DNA from: Entophlyctis helioformis
Taxonomy: Eukaryota > Chytridiomycota > Chytridiomycetes > Chytridiales > Chytriomycetaceae
Direction: 5' to 3'
Assembly (NCBI GenBank): GCA_025526915.1
Contig: JAHLKH010000154.1
Span: 1 to 64,000, forward strand
DNA length: 64,000 nucleotides
The position numbers were made by a program, and so were the translations under genes. This document shows, piece after piece, positions 34,740 to 43,787 of this stretch (position 1 is its first letter; every line of letters starts with the position of its first letter). The notes under the pieces were generated by a model that was not told the origin of the DNA, did not search any database, and saw only the letters and a list, made by a program, of their open reading frames with translations.

Positions 34740-35232
34740 TGATGCCAAAGTTCATTCCAAGAAGATTCCCAGTCCCCAAGACACTAGATGCCATACCCTT
34801 TCGAGCTTTAGGCCGTGCGTAGATCCCTCAGTTATGTCATCCCCCTGGTCCGACACGTCCATGGTGATGTATCCTTAAAGTACGCTGGAACACACCATGG
34901 GCAGCCTGAAGAAACGCGCACATTCGCGAGGCGAGTGGACGCACGTCTCCAGGTGCATTGACTTGTTGCTGGTCACCACAGAGCCAAGACTCTGTGATGT
35001 CCGCAACACCGGATAGAACTCCTCCGCCGAGGAGCGTTATGTACACTTGGTCGATTCTTGTAGATACTCGGATGGTCCTAAACGTAGCCAGAAGATCGTC
35101 GTCGTAGCCGAGTACAGCGAGAGCGGCGGGATCGTTGGAATCGGGGAGTTTGTGTTCGATGGCTTCCGAGATCTGGGCAATGAATGGGGCGAGATTGGCG
35201 TCGTCGCGTTGGATGGCGAGACCTGTGCAGCT
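34740..35232 (-). other. unidentified sequence inserted 3' of tRNA-Lys copy 2
   Basis: Unrelated to the corresponding flanks of the other two tRNA-Lys genes except for about 60 bp (34885-34945) shared with 8750-8810. A minus-strand frame continues through it with an even composition (for example APFIAQISEAIEHKLPDSND, YDDDLLATFRTIRVSTRIDQ), which looks protein-like. No start codon or domain is recognised. It could be a fragment of another mobile element's first ORF or of a host gene. Confidence 0.45.
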
Positions 35233-35332
35233 GAAGCAGCGACAGGCAGCCACAGTGTTAAAAGAGAGAGAGTGGCCAAGGATCGATGTCCAGCAGTCGA
35301 GCAAAATGGCAAGATGGGCAAAAGAGAAGCCA

Positions 35333-35404
35333 GCCCGACGTGGGGGTCGAACCCACAACCTTAAGATTAAGAGTCTTACGCTCTACCGATTGAGCTAGCC
35401 GGGC
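35333..35404 (-). tRNA. tRNA-Lys(CTT), copy 2
   Basis: Same 72-nt tRNA-Lys sequence as copies 1 and 3, anticodon CTT, with a TTTT run about 10 nt beyond its 3' end. The LTR of a complete Ty3-like element begins 18 bp upstream of the mature 5' end (35404). Confidence 0.97.
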
Positions 35405-35422
35405 TTGTTCCTTCTTGTCACG

Positions 35423-35715
35423 TGAAACAGGTCGAGCTGCACTACTGGTCAGAGATGCACAAAGGGTTCATTCCAATACACGTCAATGTCACGTACCTGC
35501 ACTACTGGTCAGAGATGCACAAAGGGTTGACCAGAAGTGCAGGGCGGCGGCGCTTGCGTTTTATAGCCCATGTAGAGCCCCAAACACGCGGTCATCTGTG
35601 TTGTGTCGCACCAGTAACTATGCCAAATATGGTAACTGAGACGCGACACTGTGTGACGGTGGCGTTGTCTGAGGTATTGCGCCACCGCTGTGCTAGTCAG
35701 ACGAGACGCGCAACA
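35423..35715 (-). repeat. 3' LTR of the Ty3-like element
   Basis: 293 bp, identical to the other LTR. In coding orientation it starts TGTTGCGCG and ends CTGTTTCA. A TATA-like CTATAAAA lies at 35559-35566. Two direct 32-bp repeats (35437-35468 and 35497-35528, starting CTGCACTACTGGTCAGAGAT) lie downstream of it in the presumed R/U5 part. Confidence 0.95.
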
Positions 35716-35728
35716 CTCCTCCCTCTCT
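35716..35728 (-). other. polypurine tract of the Ty3-like element
   Basis: AGAGAGGGAGGAG on the coding strand directly abuts the 3' LTR. It overlaps the pol stop codon (35727-35729). It should prime plus-strand DNA synthesis. Confidence 0.85.
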
Positions 35729-38700
35729 AGAGGACGTCACGTCCACGGACGACAAGGTCGGGCGAGCGCGTTGCACAATGGGGAACGCCGCGCGTGTCGC
35801 GCTGAATGCCAGTAACGGCAGGTGCTGGAACCGCGATGCGTGGCGGTGCGGCGGCTGCTGCTGGAACCGGCGTGAGCGGCTGACTAGACGAACCTCCGTA
35901 GAACACGTCCGTCTGCGGGCTGTAGTAGGGGGCGAGGTGGTCGCCGTTGACGAGATTCTCGAGCATGGATCCGTTGGCGCGCATCAGCCGGTACGTGTCG
36001 TTGGGGCAGACCTCCTGCACGATGTATGGTCCGGTCCAGGACAGCTCGAACTTGGTCTGATCGTGGTGCTTCTGCTTGACGTACTCGCCCACGACAAACC
36101 GATCTGCTTGCACCGTGTGCGTCGTGTTGTAGCGCTCCTCCATGCGCTTGGCCTGAGCCTGCGATCGCACGTACGCGGCCTGGCGTGCGAGACCGACCTC
36201 ATCGAGACTGCGGGCGGTCCAGGCGGCCATGTCCTGCCAGTCCTTGGGATCGTACTCGTGCGGCAGGCTGTCGTCTCCGAGTAGGCGCGGCTCGACTCCA
36301 AACAGCAGGTAGAATGGCGAGTAGCCCGTGACCTCGTGGCGCCGCGTGCGCAGCGCGAGCAGAGCCTGTGGCACATACTTGTCCCAGCGCTCGGGCGATC
36401 CGGCGCACAGCTTGGTGAGAATGGCGTTCAGCGACCGGTGCATGCGCTCGACGGCTCCATTCGTGCGCGGATGGTACGGCGTCGACGGCAGGTGGTTGGT
36501 CGCTTGCAGCTTGAGATACTCGCGCAGGCCGTCGTTGGTGAACACGTTGGCGCGATCCGTGATAATCTCGCGTGGTGCACCAAACTGGCACAGGATCTCC
36601 TCGTAGATGAACTTGGCGGCGGTCGTGGCGTCGCGGTTGGGATACGCCTTGGCCACCACCCAGCGTGTGGCGTAGTCGATCGCGGTGAACAGCTGCGTGT
36701 TGCCGTCGGCCGTCGCAGGCAGATCCTGCACAATATCAACCCCCCACCTCTCGAAGGGCAGCGCGGCGGGCTCGAGCGGATGCAGCGGGTTGCGAACCGG
36801 CGCGACCAGCGTCTCGTGCAGCTGACAAACGGCACAATGACGCACAAACTGTACCAACTCCGTCTCCATGTTGGGCCACCAGTAGCGCGTCTGTAGCACG
36901 CCATACAGCGAGGCGGCTCCCATGTGGCCGAGCGTGCGGTGATACTTGTCCATGATGGCGTCGCGCTCCGTAGACACAATGAATGGCACCACAAACTCCT
37001 TGCCGTTGACCGTGACCCGTCGGTGCAGAGTGTCGTCGCGCAGCACAAACAGGCGGTTCTGCTGCGAGATCAGAGCAGTGTGGCGCGGCGACAGACCGGG
37101 CGGCACCGTGTTGTTGAGCTTGAACTGGATCGCGTGCATCGGCCAATCGCGCTCTGGATCCAGCTGTGGCGGGGCGGCTGGTGCGGCTGGTGCGGCTTCC
37201 AATGGATGCAGCTGAACAGCGTCTGCGCGAATGCCATACGGGTCAGCATCGATGATCGGGACCGCTGGCTCGGGCAGATCGGTGCGGCGGGACGGCGCGT
37301 CTGCAGGCTGCCACTTGCCAGGCGTGTACTCCAGCGACGGCCCGTAGTGCTCAAACTCCAGCTGCCAGCCCCACTGACGCGGCCCAGGTCGATTCAGCCC
37401 CTTCAGCCATGTCAGCGGCTGGTGATCCGTGTGCACAATCGTGCGGACGCCATCCACATAACAGCGCCAAGTGCGCAGCGCATGAATCACAGCCATCGCC
37501 TCGCGCTCGGTCGCCGAGTAGTTGCGTTCCGCCGGCGACAGCTTGTGCGACAAGAACGCGATCGGCTGGTGGCCCTTGCCGTGATCCTGCGAGAGCACGC
37601 CGCCGACGGCGTCCTGGCTGGCGTCCGTCCAAACGTGCATCGGCTTGCTGAAGTCTGGCGCGGCGCAGACGGGCGCCGAGACGAGCGCGTCCTTGAGCGC
37701 CTGGAACGCCGCCATCTCGTCTGGACCCATCGCGAATGGTACGTCCTTGCGCGTCAATCGATTCAGCGGGATTGCGATGCGTCCGTAGTCGCGCACAAAC
37801 CGCCGGTAGTAGTTGCACAGGCCTAGGAATGATTGCAACTGCACAAGCGACTCCGGGACGGGCCAGCTGGCGATCGCCTCCAGCTTGCGCGGATCCGGCC
37901 GAATGCCCGCGGCTGACACCAGGTGGCCGCAGTACTCGACCTCGTCCAGGCCGAACCGGCACTTTTTGGCATTGGCGACCAGCCCGTACTTGGCCAGCCG
38001 CTCAAACACAAGCCGAACGCGCCGCTGCAGCTCCTCGTCGTCAGGCGCATAGATGAGAATGTCGTCCAGATACACGACGCAAATCTCATCCACGAGACCT
38101 ACCAGCACACGATTCATCATGCGCTGGTAGGTCGCGGGGGCGTTGCGCAGACCGAAGGGCATCGCCAGGTACTCGAACTGGCCGTACCGCGTGTTGAACG
38201 CCGTGTACTGCACCGAGTCAGCCGCCATCGGCACCTGCTGGTAGCCAGACTGCATGTCCAGCACGGCGAAACGGCGCATGCCATGCAGCCGATCCAGGTT
38301 GTCGTCGATCCGCGGCAGGCCCGTCGCGTCCGCCTTGGTCTGCTGGTTGAGTGCGCGATAATCCACACACATCCGCAGCGTGCCGTCCTTCTTCTTGACG
38401 AACAGGATCGGCAGCGACCATGGGCTGCTGCTGGGGCGGATGACGCCAGCCTCCAGCAGCGCGATCAGCTGCTTGCGCACCTCCTCCAGCTCCCGCGGGC
38501 TCATGCGGTACGCTTGACGCTTGACCGGCGTGGCGTCCAGCAGCTCGATGCGGTGTACGCCGTGCTCGCCCAGCTGAGCCAGCTCTTTCGAGATCTTGAG
38601 CTTGCTGCCAGCGGGCGGCAGGACGCCGGGAAACTCCGCGCGCAGCGTCTCGACCAACTTGGGGAACGAGCCGTCCTCCTCGGGCGTGGCGGCCAGCTCG

Positions 38701-39386
38701 AACAGGCTGACGGCCCACTCGATCTGGCCGCGCTTGTTGGCCCGCTTGAACTGCTCGTATGACATGAGCTCGACCGAGCTGGTGGCGAGCGACGACGACG
38801 CGGGTGGCGGCTTGGCATCGGCCATCACAATGGGGCCGCGGGGCACGTTGGCGACGAGCTGCCCGTCCTTGCCAAACGTCCAGTTGGCCTTGACGGCCTC
38901 GAGCCACGGCAGGCCCAGCACCAAGTCGTGGTGCTTGTCAATGGGCGCGACAAAGGCGTCCAAACGTCCGAGCGCCAGGCCGTCAGGCGTGTGCAACTCG
39001 AGAACACAGGCGTCGGACAGCGTGATGCGGTCGGACCCATCGCCCAGCCGGAGTGGAACGGGCTGGGGCAGCTTGTACGGCGTGGCGAGTCCCTTGGCCA
39101 CAAGCTGCTGACAGAGGCTGATGCCTACAAAGTTGGCCCCTGCGCCAGAGTCGCCAAGCGCAGTGGCAGGAACAGATCCAATGGCCACCTTGAACCGACG
39201 AAGGTGGCGCGTTTTCGGCGAAAAATCGAGCTTGAACAGATCAGGGCCAGCTGGCTTGCTGGCTGGCGGCGGCACTGGCGGCGGCGGCCCAGAAGAAGAC
39301 GAATGAGGGGATATGGCAACCGGACATGGCAGTGGTTGTGTATGCGTGTCTTCATTCGCACCACAATCACCGGCATGCCGGCCCCG
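35727..39386 (-). CDS. Pol polyprotein of the Ty3-like element (PR-RT-RH-IN)
   Basis: An uninterrupted frame that begins directly after the gag TGA, in the same frame, with no ATG before the protease, so it is probably made as a Gag-Pol fusion. Order: aspartic protease (ATALGDSGAGANFVG), reverse transcriptase (GYQQVPMAADSVQYTAF, LAMPFGLRNAPATYQRMMNR, catalytic VVYLDDILIYA), RNase H (VWTDASQDAVGGVLSQ, HTDHQPLTWL), then integrase with an HHCC finger (HRTLGHMGAA, CAVCQLHE), catalytic Asp/Asp/Glu region (FTAIDYATRW, ITDRANVF, RTNGAVERMH) and a GPY/F-like module (FELSWTGPYIVQE). About 1220 residues. No chromodomain is evident. Confidence 0.95.
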   Translation of the reverse strand, partial: RGRHAGDCGANEDTHTQPLPCPVAISPHSSSSGPPPPVPPPASKPAGPDLFKLDFSPKTRHLRRFKVAIGSVPATALGDSGAGANFVGISLCQQLVAKGLATPYKLPQPVPLRLGDGSDRITLSDACVLELHTPDGLALGRLDAFVAPIDKHHDLVLGLPWLEAVKANWTFGKDGQLVANVPRGPIVMADAKPPPASSSLATSSVELMSYEQFKRANKRGQIEWAVSLFELAATPEEDGSFPKLVETLRAEFPGVLPPAGSKLKISKELAQLGEHGVHRIELLDATPVKRQAYRMSPRELEEVRKQLIALLEAGVIRPSSSPWSLPILFVKKKDGTLRMCVDYRALNQQTKADATGLPRIDDNLDRLHGMRRFAVLDMQSGYQQVPMAADSVQYTAFNTRYGQFEYLAMPFGLRNAPATYQRMMNRVLVGLVDEICVVYLDDILIYAPDDEELQRRVRLVFERLAKYGLVANAKKCRFGLDEVEYCGHLVSAAGIRPDPRKLEAIASWPVPESLVQLQSFLGLCNYYRRFVRDYGRIAIPLNRLTRKDVPFAMGPDEMAAFQALKDALVSAPVCAAPDFSKPMHVWTDASQDAVGGVLSQDHGKGHQPIAFLSHKLSPAERNYSATEREAMAVIHALRTWRCYVDGVRTIVHTDHQPLTWLKGLNRPGPRQWGWQLEFEHYGPSLEYTPGKWQPADAPSRRTDLPEPAVPIIDADPYGIRADAVQLHPLEAAPAAPAAPPQLDPERDWPMHAIQFKLNNTVPPGLSPRHTALISQQNRLFVLRDDTLHRRVTVNGKEFVVPFIVSTERDAIMDKYHRTLGHMGAASLYGVLQTRYWWPNMETELVQFVRHCAVCQLHETLVAPVRNPLHPLEPAALPFERWGVDIVQDLPATADGNTQLFTAIDYATRWVVAKAYPNRDATTAAKFIYEEILCQFGAPREIITDRANVFTNDGLREYLKLQATNHLPSTPYHPRTNGAVERMHRSLNAILTKLCAGSPERWDKYVPQALLALRTRRHEVTGYSPFYLLFGVEPRLLGDDSLPHEYDPKDWQDMAAWTARSLDEVGLARQAAYVRSQAQAKRMEERYNTTHTVQADRFVVGEYVKQKHHDQTKFELSWTGPYIVQEVCPNDTYRLMRANGSMLENLVNGDHLAPYYSPQTDVFYGGSSSQPLTPVPAAAAAPPRIAVPAPAVTGIQRDTRGVPHCATRSPDLVVRGRDVL

Positions 39387-40640
39387 TCAGTCGTCGGCGT
39401 CGGCAGTGGGACCCGAGCTGCTTGAACCAGATCTTGGGACCGCGGGTGGCGAGGCCGGCGACACTCCAAAACCGAGACTGCGCAGGGCGTCAGCGAGGTC
39501 AGCAGCCGAGAACGAGTGCAGCTGCGCAGGTGGATGGTTGTTGTGCTGCTTGAAGCGGAACGTTGAGCGACAGCCCTGTCGGTGGCTGCCGACGCCGCGG
39601 CACGTGTAGCACATTCTGCGGTCATTGGCGCCACTTCTCGCGGCTTGCTGATTGGGGAACGGGTTGGCCGACGATCCTTGAGATGGCACCAGCGCGGCAG
39701 CTGCGGGTGGCTGCAGCTGTGACAGATCCATGGGCCACGGGCCTGTGTTACTGGCGATGGGCTTGGGCAGCGGGCCGTTGCGCAGGATGTCGTCAACAGT
39801 GGGGATGAAGTCGCACACTTGGGCATAGTCCATCGCGCGGAATCTCAGCTCGCGGCGCACCTCGGAGGCATACTGCCCATACAAGCCGCGTATGATCACC
39901 TCGGCCAGCCAGTTGTCGTGCACTTCCGAGTCCAAGCCTGCGGCCATCATCTCAAACCGTGCCACGTACTGAGCGCCAGACTCCTTCTCGCCTTGCTTTG
40001 TGTTAACGAGGGCGTCCTTGACTCGACGGGTCATATCGGGTGGCGTAAACGCGGCATCGAAGGCGGCGAGAAACGTGGCGGGGTGGACGACCTTGTTGCG
40101 GCGCAGGTGGCGAGTCAGCCACTGACCGGCGATCCCGACGAAGGCAGGGTGCAGCAGGGCGGTCAACTCGGCACTCGATGCGGTCTTGTAGAGCCCGAAG
40201 AACTGCTCCAGCAGGCGGCGGAAATCGGTGGCCGCCACAAGCTGCTCCGGCAGACCGGCAAACGTGCCGAGGCTGAACTGGCGCCGCACCTCGCGACTTA
40301 TCGAGCTGTCTGACGGCGCCGCAGCGGTGGGAACGGGTCTGTCTTGCGGGGCCGGGGACTCGTGGGCCGTGTGCATTGACGGCGACGGGGGACGCATCCA
40401 AGAAGCGCCACGGCGACGAGCGACCGCGAGAACCGAGCCGACGGTGGCCAGTGGGTTGCCGCACTCGTCCTCGACCACGCGCGCGATGTCAAACACGAGC
40501 TGGGAGCCGCCCTGAGTGGCAAGCCACCACAGGCGGCCGGAGATGGCGTCGAGCGTGAACCCCGGCGTGGCGGCGACGTCCTCGATGTGCAGGATCGCGG
40601 CCGCCAGTTGGTGACCGAGGGGGCTCTCGTCCGTCACCAT
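39387..40640 (-). CDS. Gag of the Ty3-like element
   Basis: About 417 residues from the ATG at 40640 to a TGA at 39387-39389. It has a retrotransposon Gag region (FAAFD... context: HPATFLAAFDAAFTPPD, EKESGAQYVARFEMMAAGLD) and one zinc knuckle, CYTCRGVGSHRQGC, whose spacing C-x2-C-x5-H-x3-C departs from the usual C-x2-C-x4-H-x4-C. An upstream ATG (40768) opens an Ala-rich frame that ends two codons after a one-base mismatch with the gag frame, so gag may be longer if that base is wrong. Confidence 0.88.
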   Translation of the reverse strand: MVTDESPLGHQLAAAILHIEDVAATPGFTLDAISGRLWWLATQGGSQLVFDIARVVEDECGNPLATVGSVLAVARRRGASWMRPPSPSMHTAHESPAPQDRPVPTAAAPSDSSISREVRRQFSLGTFAGLPEQLVAATDFRRLLEQFFGLYKTASSAELTALLHPAFVGIAGQWLTRHLRRNKVVHPATFLAAFDAAFTPPDMTRRVKDALVNTKQGEKESGAQYVARFEMMAAGLDSEVHDNWLAEVIIRGLYGQYASEVRRELRFRAMDYAQVCDFIPTVDDILRNGPLPKPIASNTGPWPMDLSQLQPPAAAALVPSQGSSANPFPNQQAARSGANDRRMCYTCRGVGSHRQGCRSTFRFKQHNNHPPAQLHSFSAADLADALRSLGFGVSPASPPAVPRSGSSSSGPTADADD

Positions 40641-40806
40641 GGGGATGGCCGCGGCAGGGACAGGGGCGGCGTTGGAGGCGCAGCGGCGGCGTTGGACGCG
40701 GTGGCGTTGGGATCGGCGGCGGCGTCAGCCGCACCATCGGCCGCGTTCGCAGCGGGCGTGGTAGACATGGGAACAACAGCGGAAGGCAGCTGGTAGAGTA
40801 TACCAG

Positions 40807-40814
40807 TGCTACCA
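40807..40814 (-). other. primer-binding site of the Ty3-like element
   Basis: TGGTAGCA on the coding strand, one base from the 5' LTR. It complements a tRNA 3' end TGCTACCA, as in many eukaryotic initiator Met tRNAs, so priming by tRNA-iMet is likely. Confidence 0.65.
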
Positions 40815-40815
40815 G

Positions 40816-41108
40816 TGAAACAGGTCGAGCTGCACTACTGGTCAGAGATGCACAAAGGGTTCATTCCAATACACGTCAATGTCACGTACCTGCACTACTG
40901 GTCAGAGATGCACAAAGGGTTGACCAGAAGTGCAGGGCGGCGGCGCTTGCGTTTTATAGCCCATGTAGAGCCCCAAACACGCGGTCATCTGTGTTGTGTC
41001 GCACCAGTAACTATGCCAAATATGGTAACTGAGACGCGACACTGTGTGACGGTGGCGTTGTCTGAGGTATTGCGCCACCGCTGTGCTAGTCAGACGAGAC
41101 GCGCAACA
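40816..41108 (-). repeat. 5' LTR of the Ty3-like element
   Basis: 293 bp, identical to the 3' LTR, with the TATA-like box at 40952-40959. Transcription should start within it and run toward lower coordinates. Confidence 0.95.
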
Positions 41109-41325
41109 CACGTGATCTGCCCACCCTCACTCCATCGCTGCCACTCAGCGCACCATAACCACTGCAAAACCAGCAAAGCGACCGTGTCCTGCCACTCTTG
41201 TGCCATCCACTGGCCTGCGTTAGATGCTGCCAAGTCGCACAGCACAACCGTCATCGTCAACTCCTTGTGCAGTCGCTCAGTGGCACTCCTGAGCTGGCTG
41301 GTGGACAGACACTCACACATGGCAG
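41109..41325. repeat. 5' flank of tRNA-Lys copy 2, duplicated at 52236-52441
   Basis: Beginning CACGTGATCTGCCCACC, this matches the flank of tRNA-Lys copy 3 for about 215 bp and then diverges. Both copies keep a minus-strand frame with shared residues (SQLRSATERL, LCDLAASNAGQWMAQEWQDT), which may be a protein relic. Before the Ty3-like insertion it was contiguous with tRNA-Lys copy 2. Confidence 0.85.
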
Positions 41326-42051
41326 CCAGACTCATCCCCTTGATCGTCTCTCGTCTGTCCACGCCTGGCCATGCAAGGAGGCATTAGCGCTGTGCTTGCC
41401 ACTGGGCTGGCCACTCGACTCGTTGTCGGCAAGAAGCAGCGCGCAGTGCAGCTGTGATCCACAGAGACCAGTGGCGCGGCAATGGCGAGCAAAGGCTTGC
41501 GTGTCGATCAGCCGAGATGGTCGTGCTTGACAGCAACCCAGAGTCGTCAAGCCAGCCGATCTTGCAGTCATTGGTCCAGCTGGCCCAGCCGCACTTGTGC
41601 ACTGTTGGCTGTTGCCTCACGTTGCTCGCTGCTGCGTCCCAAGCCGAGTGAGTGGACGAGCAGCCTTGACCGCCACGATGCAGCGCTCTTTGTGTGTGTG
41701 GAGCCACCGACTCGTGCGGAATGGCAGCACAGACACTGAGATCGCAGTGTTGCTTGCGGCTGTCTCGAGTGCCGCTGGTTGCTCAAGCAAGAGCCGCACG
41801 GCGATGCTGCCCGGTTGGTGCGTCCATCGACGTGGATGCAGCCACTCTCTTGCTCGTCTGGCTGTCTGTCTGTCTGTCTGTCTGCTGCTCGAATATCGGA
41901 TGCCGTGGCTGCGCTTGGTCAGTGGAGCAGCAACGACAGAGCAGCCTCGCATGAGCCAGGCTCGTTGAATGGACACTGGCAGCCCGTGCTGCTGCACAGC
42001 AAGCAAGCGAGCGAGCGAGCGAGCAGACCAACAACGCCACGAGTGCAGCAG

Positions 42052-43668
42052 ATGGACACGGTCGCGTCCAAGTGGATCTTGTCCTGTCCGTCACAAAGCG
42101 AGCAAGCGGCTGTGACAATGACAACAGAGCGGCTGACGGCAGACAACGCTGACGCAGCAGCAGCAGACGCAGCAGCCAGCGACGAGCATGTGTGCAGTCT
42201 GCAGAACCAGCCGCAGAGCACAGCCGAGGAGGTCGTTGGAGCGAGTGGCAGTCAAGCCGTCGAGCCAGGACAGCCAGGACAGCCAGCAGCAACGAAGACT
42301 GCGCAGCCGCAAGAGCCGCAGGTGAAGCCAGGTGTGCCTCGCTATGTGGTGCCGCCAACGACCGGCAACCTTGCATATGGACGCAGCCACTGGGACGGCA
42401 AGCCTGCCGAGATCCACGCCATGATCCTCAAGCACGCCGGCCCTCTCACTCGCTTCCTGTGCGGCCTGCTCGGCGACAAGCGGCGCATCGACCAGGCGAC
42501 CAAGCTGCAGCTGTGGATCGATGCGCTCGAGACGGACTGGCAGGGCGATCTGCGTCTGCTGCCTAGCGTTGACCTGACAGCCGACAACGGACTGCTCCTC
42601 GCACACTCTCGCTCCATGTACAACCGTCTGTGCAAGCGCTTTCCGCGGTGCACCGAGGTCTCGTATGCAGGCTCAGACGCAGACAAGAACAACCATGACC
42701 TGTCGTTCTATCACGACTCTTGGAACAGCAAGCGACTGCTTCTCATTCCCATGCGGCACGGCTGGTTCGATCTGCTCGACTTTACGCATCCGATCGCACT
42801 CGCTCGCATCGCCATCAGCTTTGGGTTCGTCGACCTGCTCAAGCATCTCGACCGCACTCACGACGCACTCCGCGGCTGGATGGTCGAGCACGATACGACG
42901 ACCGAGATCTGGCACAGCGCCATCGACCGAGCGTCGTGCAATGGACATCTCGATGTTGTGCAGTACTTGTTTGAGGCTGGCGTGGCAGGATGCACGGTGG
43001 ATGCCATGGACTGGGCGGCTGCCAACGGCCATCTGCCTGTCGTCATCTGGCTCCACGAGAACAGGACGGAAGGATGCGCGACTGCTGCGATGGAGTGTGC
43101 CGCACGCGATGGCCATCTGCATGTCGTCAAGTGGCTGCATGCCAACAGGACGGAAGGATGCACGACCAATGCGATGGACTGGACAGCCATGTATGGACGT
43201 CTGCATGTCGCCAAGTGGCTCCACGAGAACAGAACAGAGGGATGCACAGACCAGGCGATGGTCTATGCGGCGGGCCGTGGGCATCTGTCCATGGTTCAGT
43301 GGTTGCACGAGACCCACGGCGAAGCGTGCTCGTCTGCCGCACTCGATGCCGCCATCAGCCGTGGATACACGGACGTTGTCAAGTACATGCACTCCAGAGG
43401 CGGCCGTGCATCAAGCAGTGCTGTTGAGACGGCGTCCATCGATGGCAATGTTGAGATGCTGCAGCACTTGATGGATTGCGGATATGCCGTTGAACTCGGA
43501 GCCATCAATCGCGCCACGAACATGGCCGCTGCCAATATCCTGCTTGGCAGCCTCACACTGGCTCGAGCACAGGCGTTGCTTGCAGAGAACAACCGCAGAA
43601 ACGGCTTCGCTGTCACCACCCAGCGACTTGAATCAACCATTGCAGAGCTGCAGAAGGGATGCAAGTGA
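42052..43668 (+). CDS. ankyrin-like repeat protein
   Basis: A single-exon gene of about 538 residues, taken from the ATG of MDTVASKWILS; another ATG at 42117 is possible. After a low-complexity N-terminus comes a conserved-looking region (RSHWDGKPAEIHAMILKHAG, LIPMRHGWFDLLDFTHPIAL). Then at least six ankyrin-like units follow, of the form A-x2-GHLxVVxWLHENRTEGCxxxAM (for example ASCNGHLDVVQYLFEAGVAG, AARDGHLHVVKWLHANRTEG). Unit length is about 33 residues. Such tandem repeats mediate protein binding and are common in large families in chytrids and amoebae; the ligand is unknown. It lies between the Ty3-like element and an LRR duplication, a typical setting for a recently copied gene. Confidence 0.82.
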   Translation: MDTVASKWILSCPSQSEQAAVTMTTERLTADNADAAAADAAASDEHVCSLQNQPQSTAEEVVGASGSQAVEPGQPGQPAATKTAQPQEPQVKPGVPRYVVPPTTGNLAYGRSHWDGKPAEIHAMILKHAGPLTRFLCGLLGDKRRIDQATKLQLWIDALETDWQGDLRLLPSVDLTADNGLLLAHSRSMYNRLCKRFPRCTEVSYAGSDADKNNHDLSFYHDSWNSKRLLLIPMRHGWFDLLDFTHPIALARIAISFGFVDLLKHLDRTHDALRGWMVEHDTTTEIWHSAIDRASCNGHLDVVQYLFEAGVAGCTVDAMDWAAANGHLPVVIWLHENRTEGCATAAMECAARDGHLHVVKWLHANRTEGCTTNAMDWTAMYGRLHVAKWLHENRTEGCTDQAMVYAAGRGHLSMVQWLHETHGEACSSAALDAAISRGYTDVVKYMHSRGGRASSSAVETASIDGNVEMLQHLMDCGYAVELGAINRATNMAAANILLGSLTLARAQALLAENNRRNGFAVTTQRLESTIAELQKGCK

Positions 43669-43787
43669 TTGTGGTTGTGTTTGGACGGCTGTTCAATGGA
43701 TGACCAAGACTCGCCACTTGAATGAAGATGTGATGGCGCACATGGACACGCCAAAGGACATCTCCCATCTGCTGGCCCACTTGAGAT

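Larger units (their letters stand above)
35423..41108 (-). mobile_element. complete Ty3/gypsy LTR retrotransposon
   Basis: A 5.7-kb element read on the minus strand with two identical 293-bp LTRs starting TG and ending CA, a primer-binding site next to the 5' LTR, a polypurine tract next to the 3' LTR, and gag and pol frames in Ty3 order (protease, reverse transcriptase, RNase H, integrase). CACG (or CACGT) flanks both ends as the target-site duplication. Joining the flanks reproduces the sequence found beside tRNA-Lys copy 3, so the empty site is directly visible. Identical LTRs and open frames indicate a very recent insertion. Confidence 0.95.
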
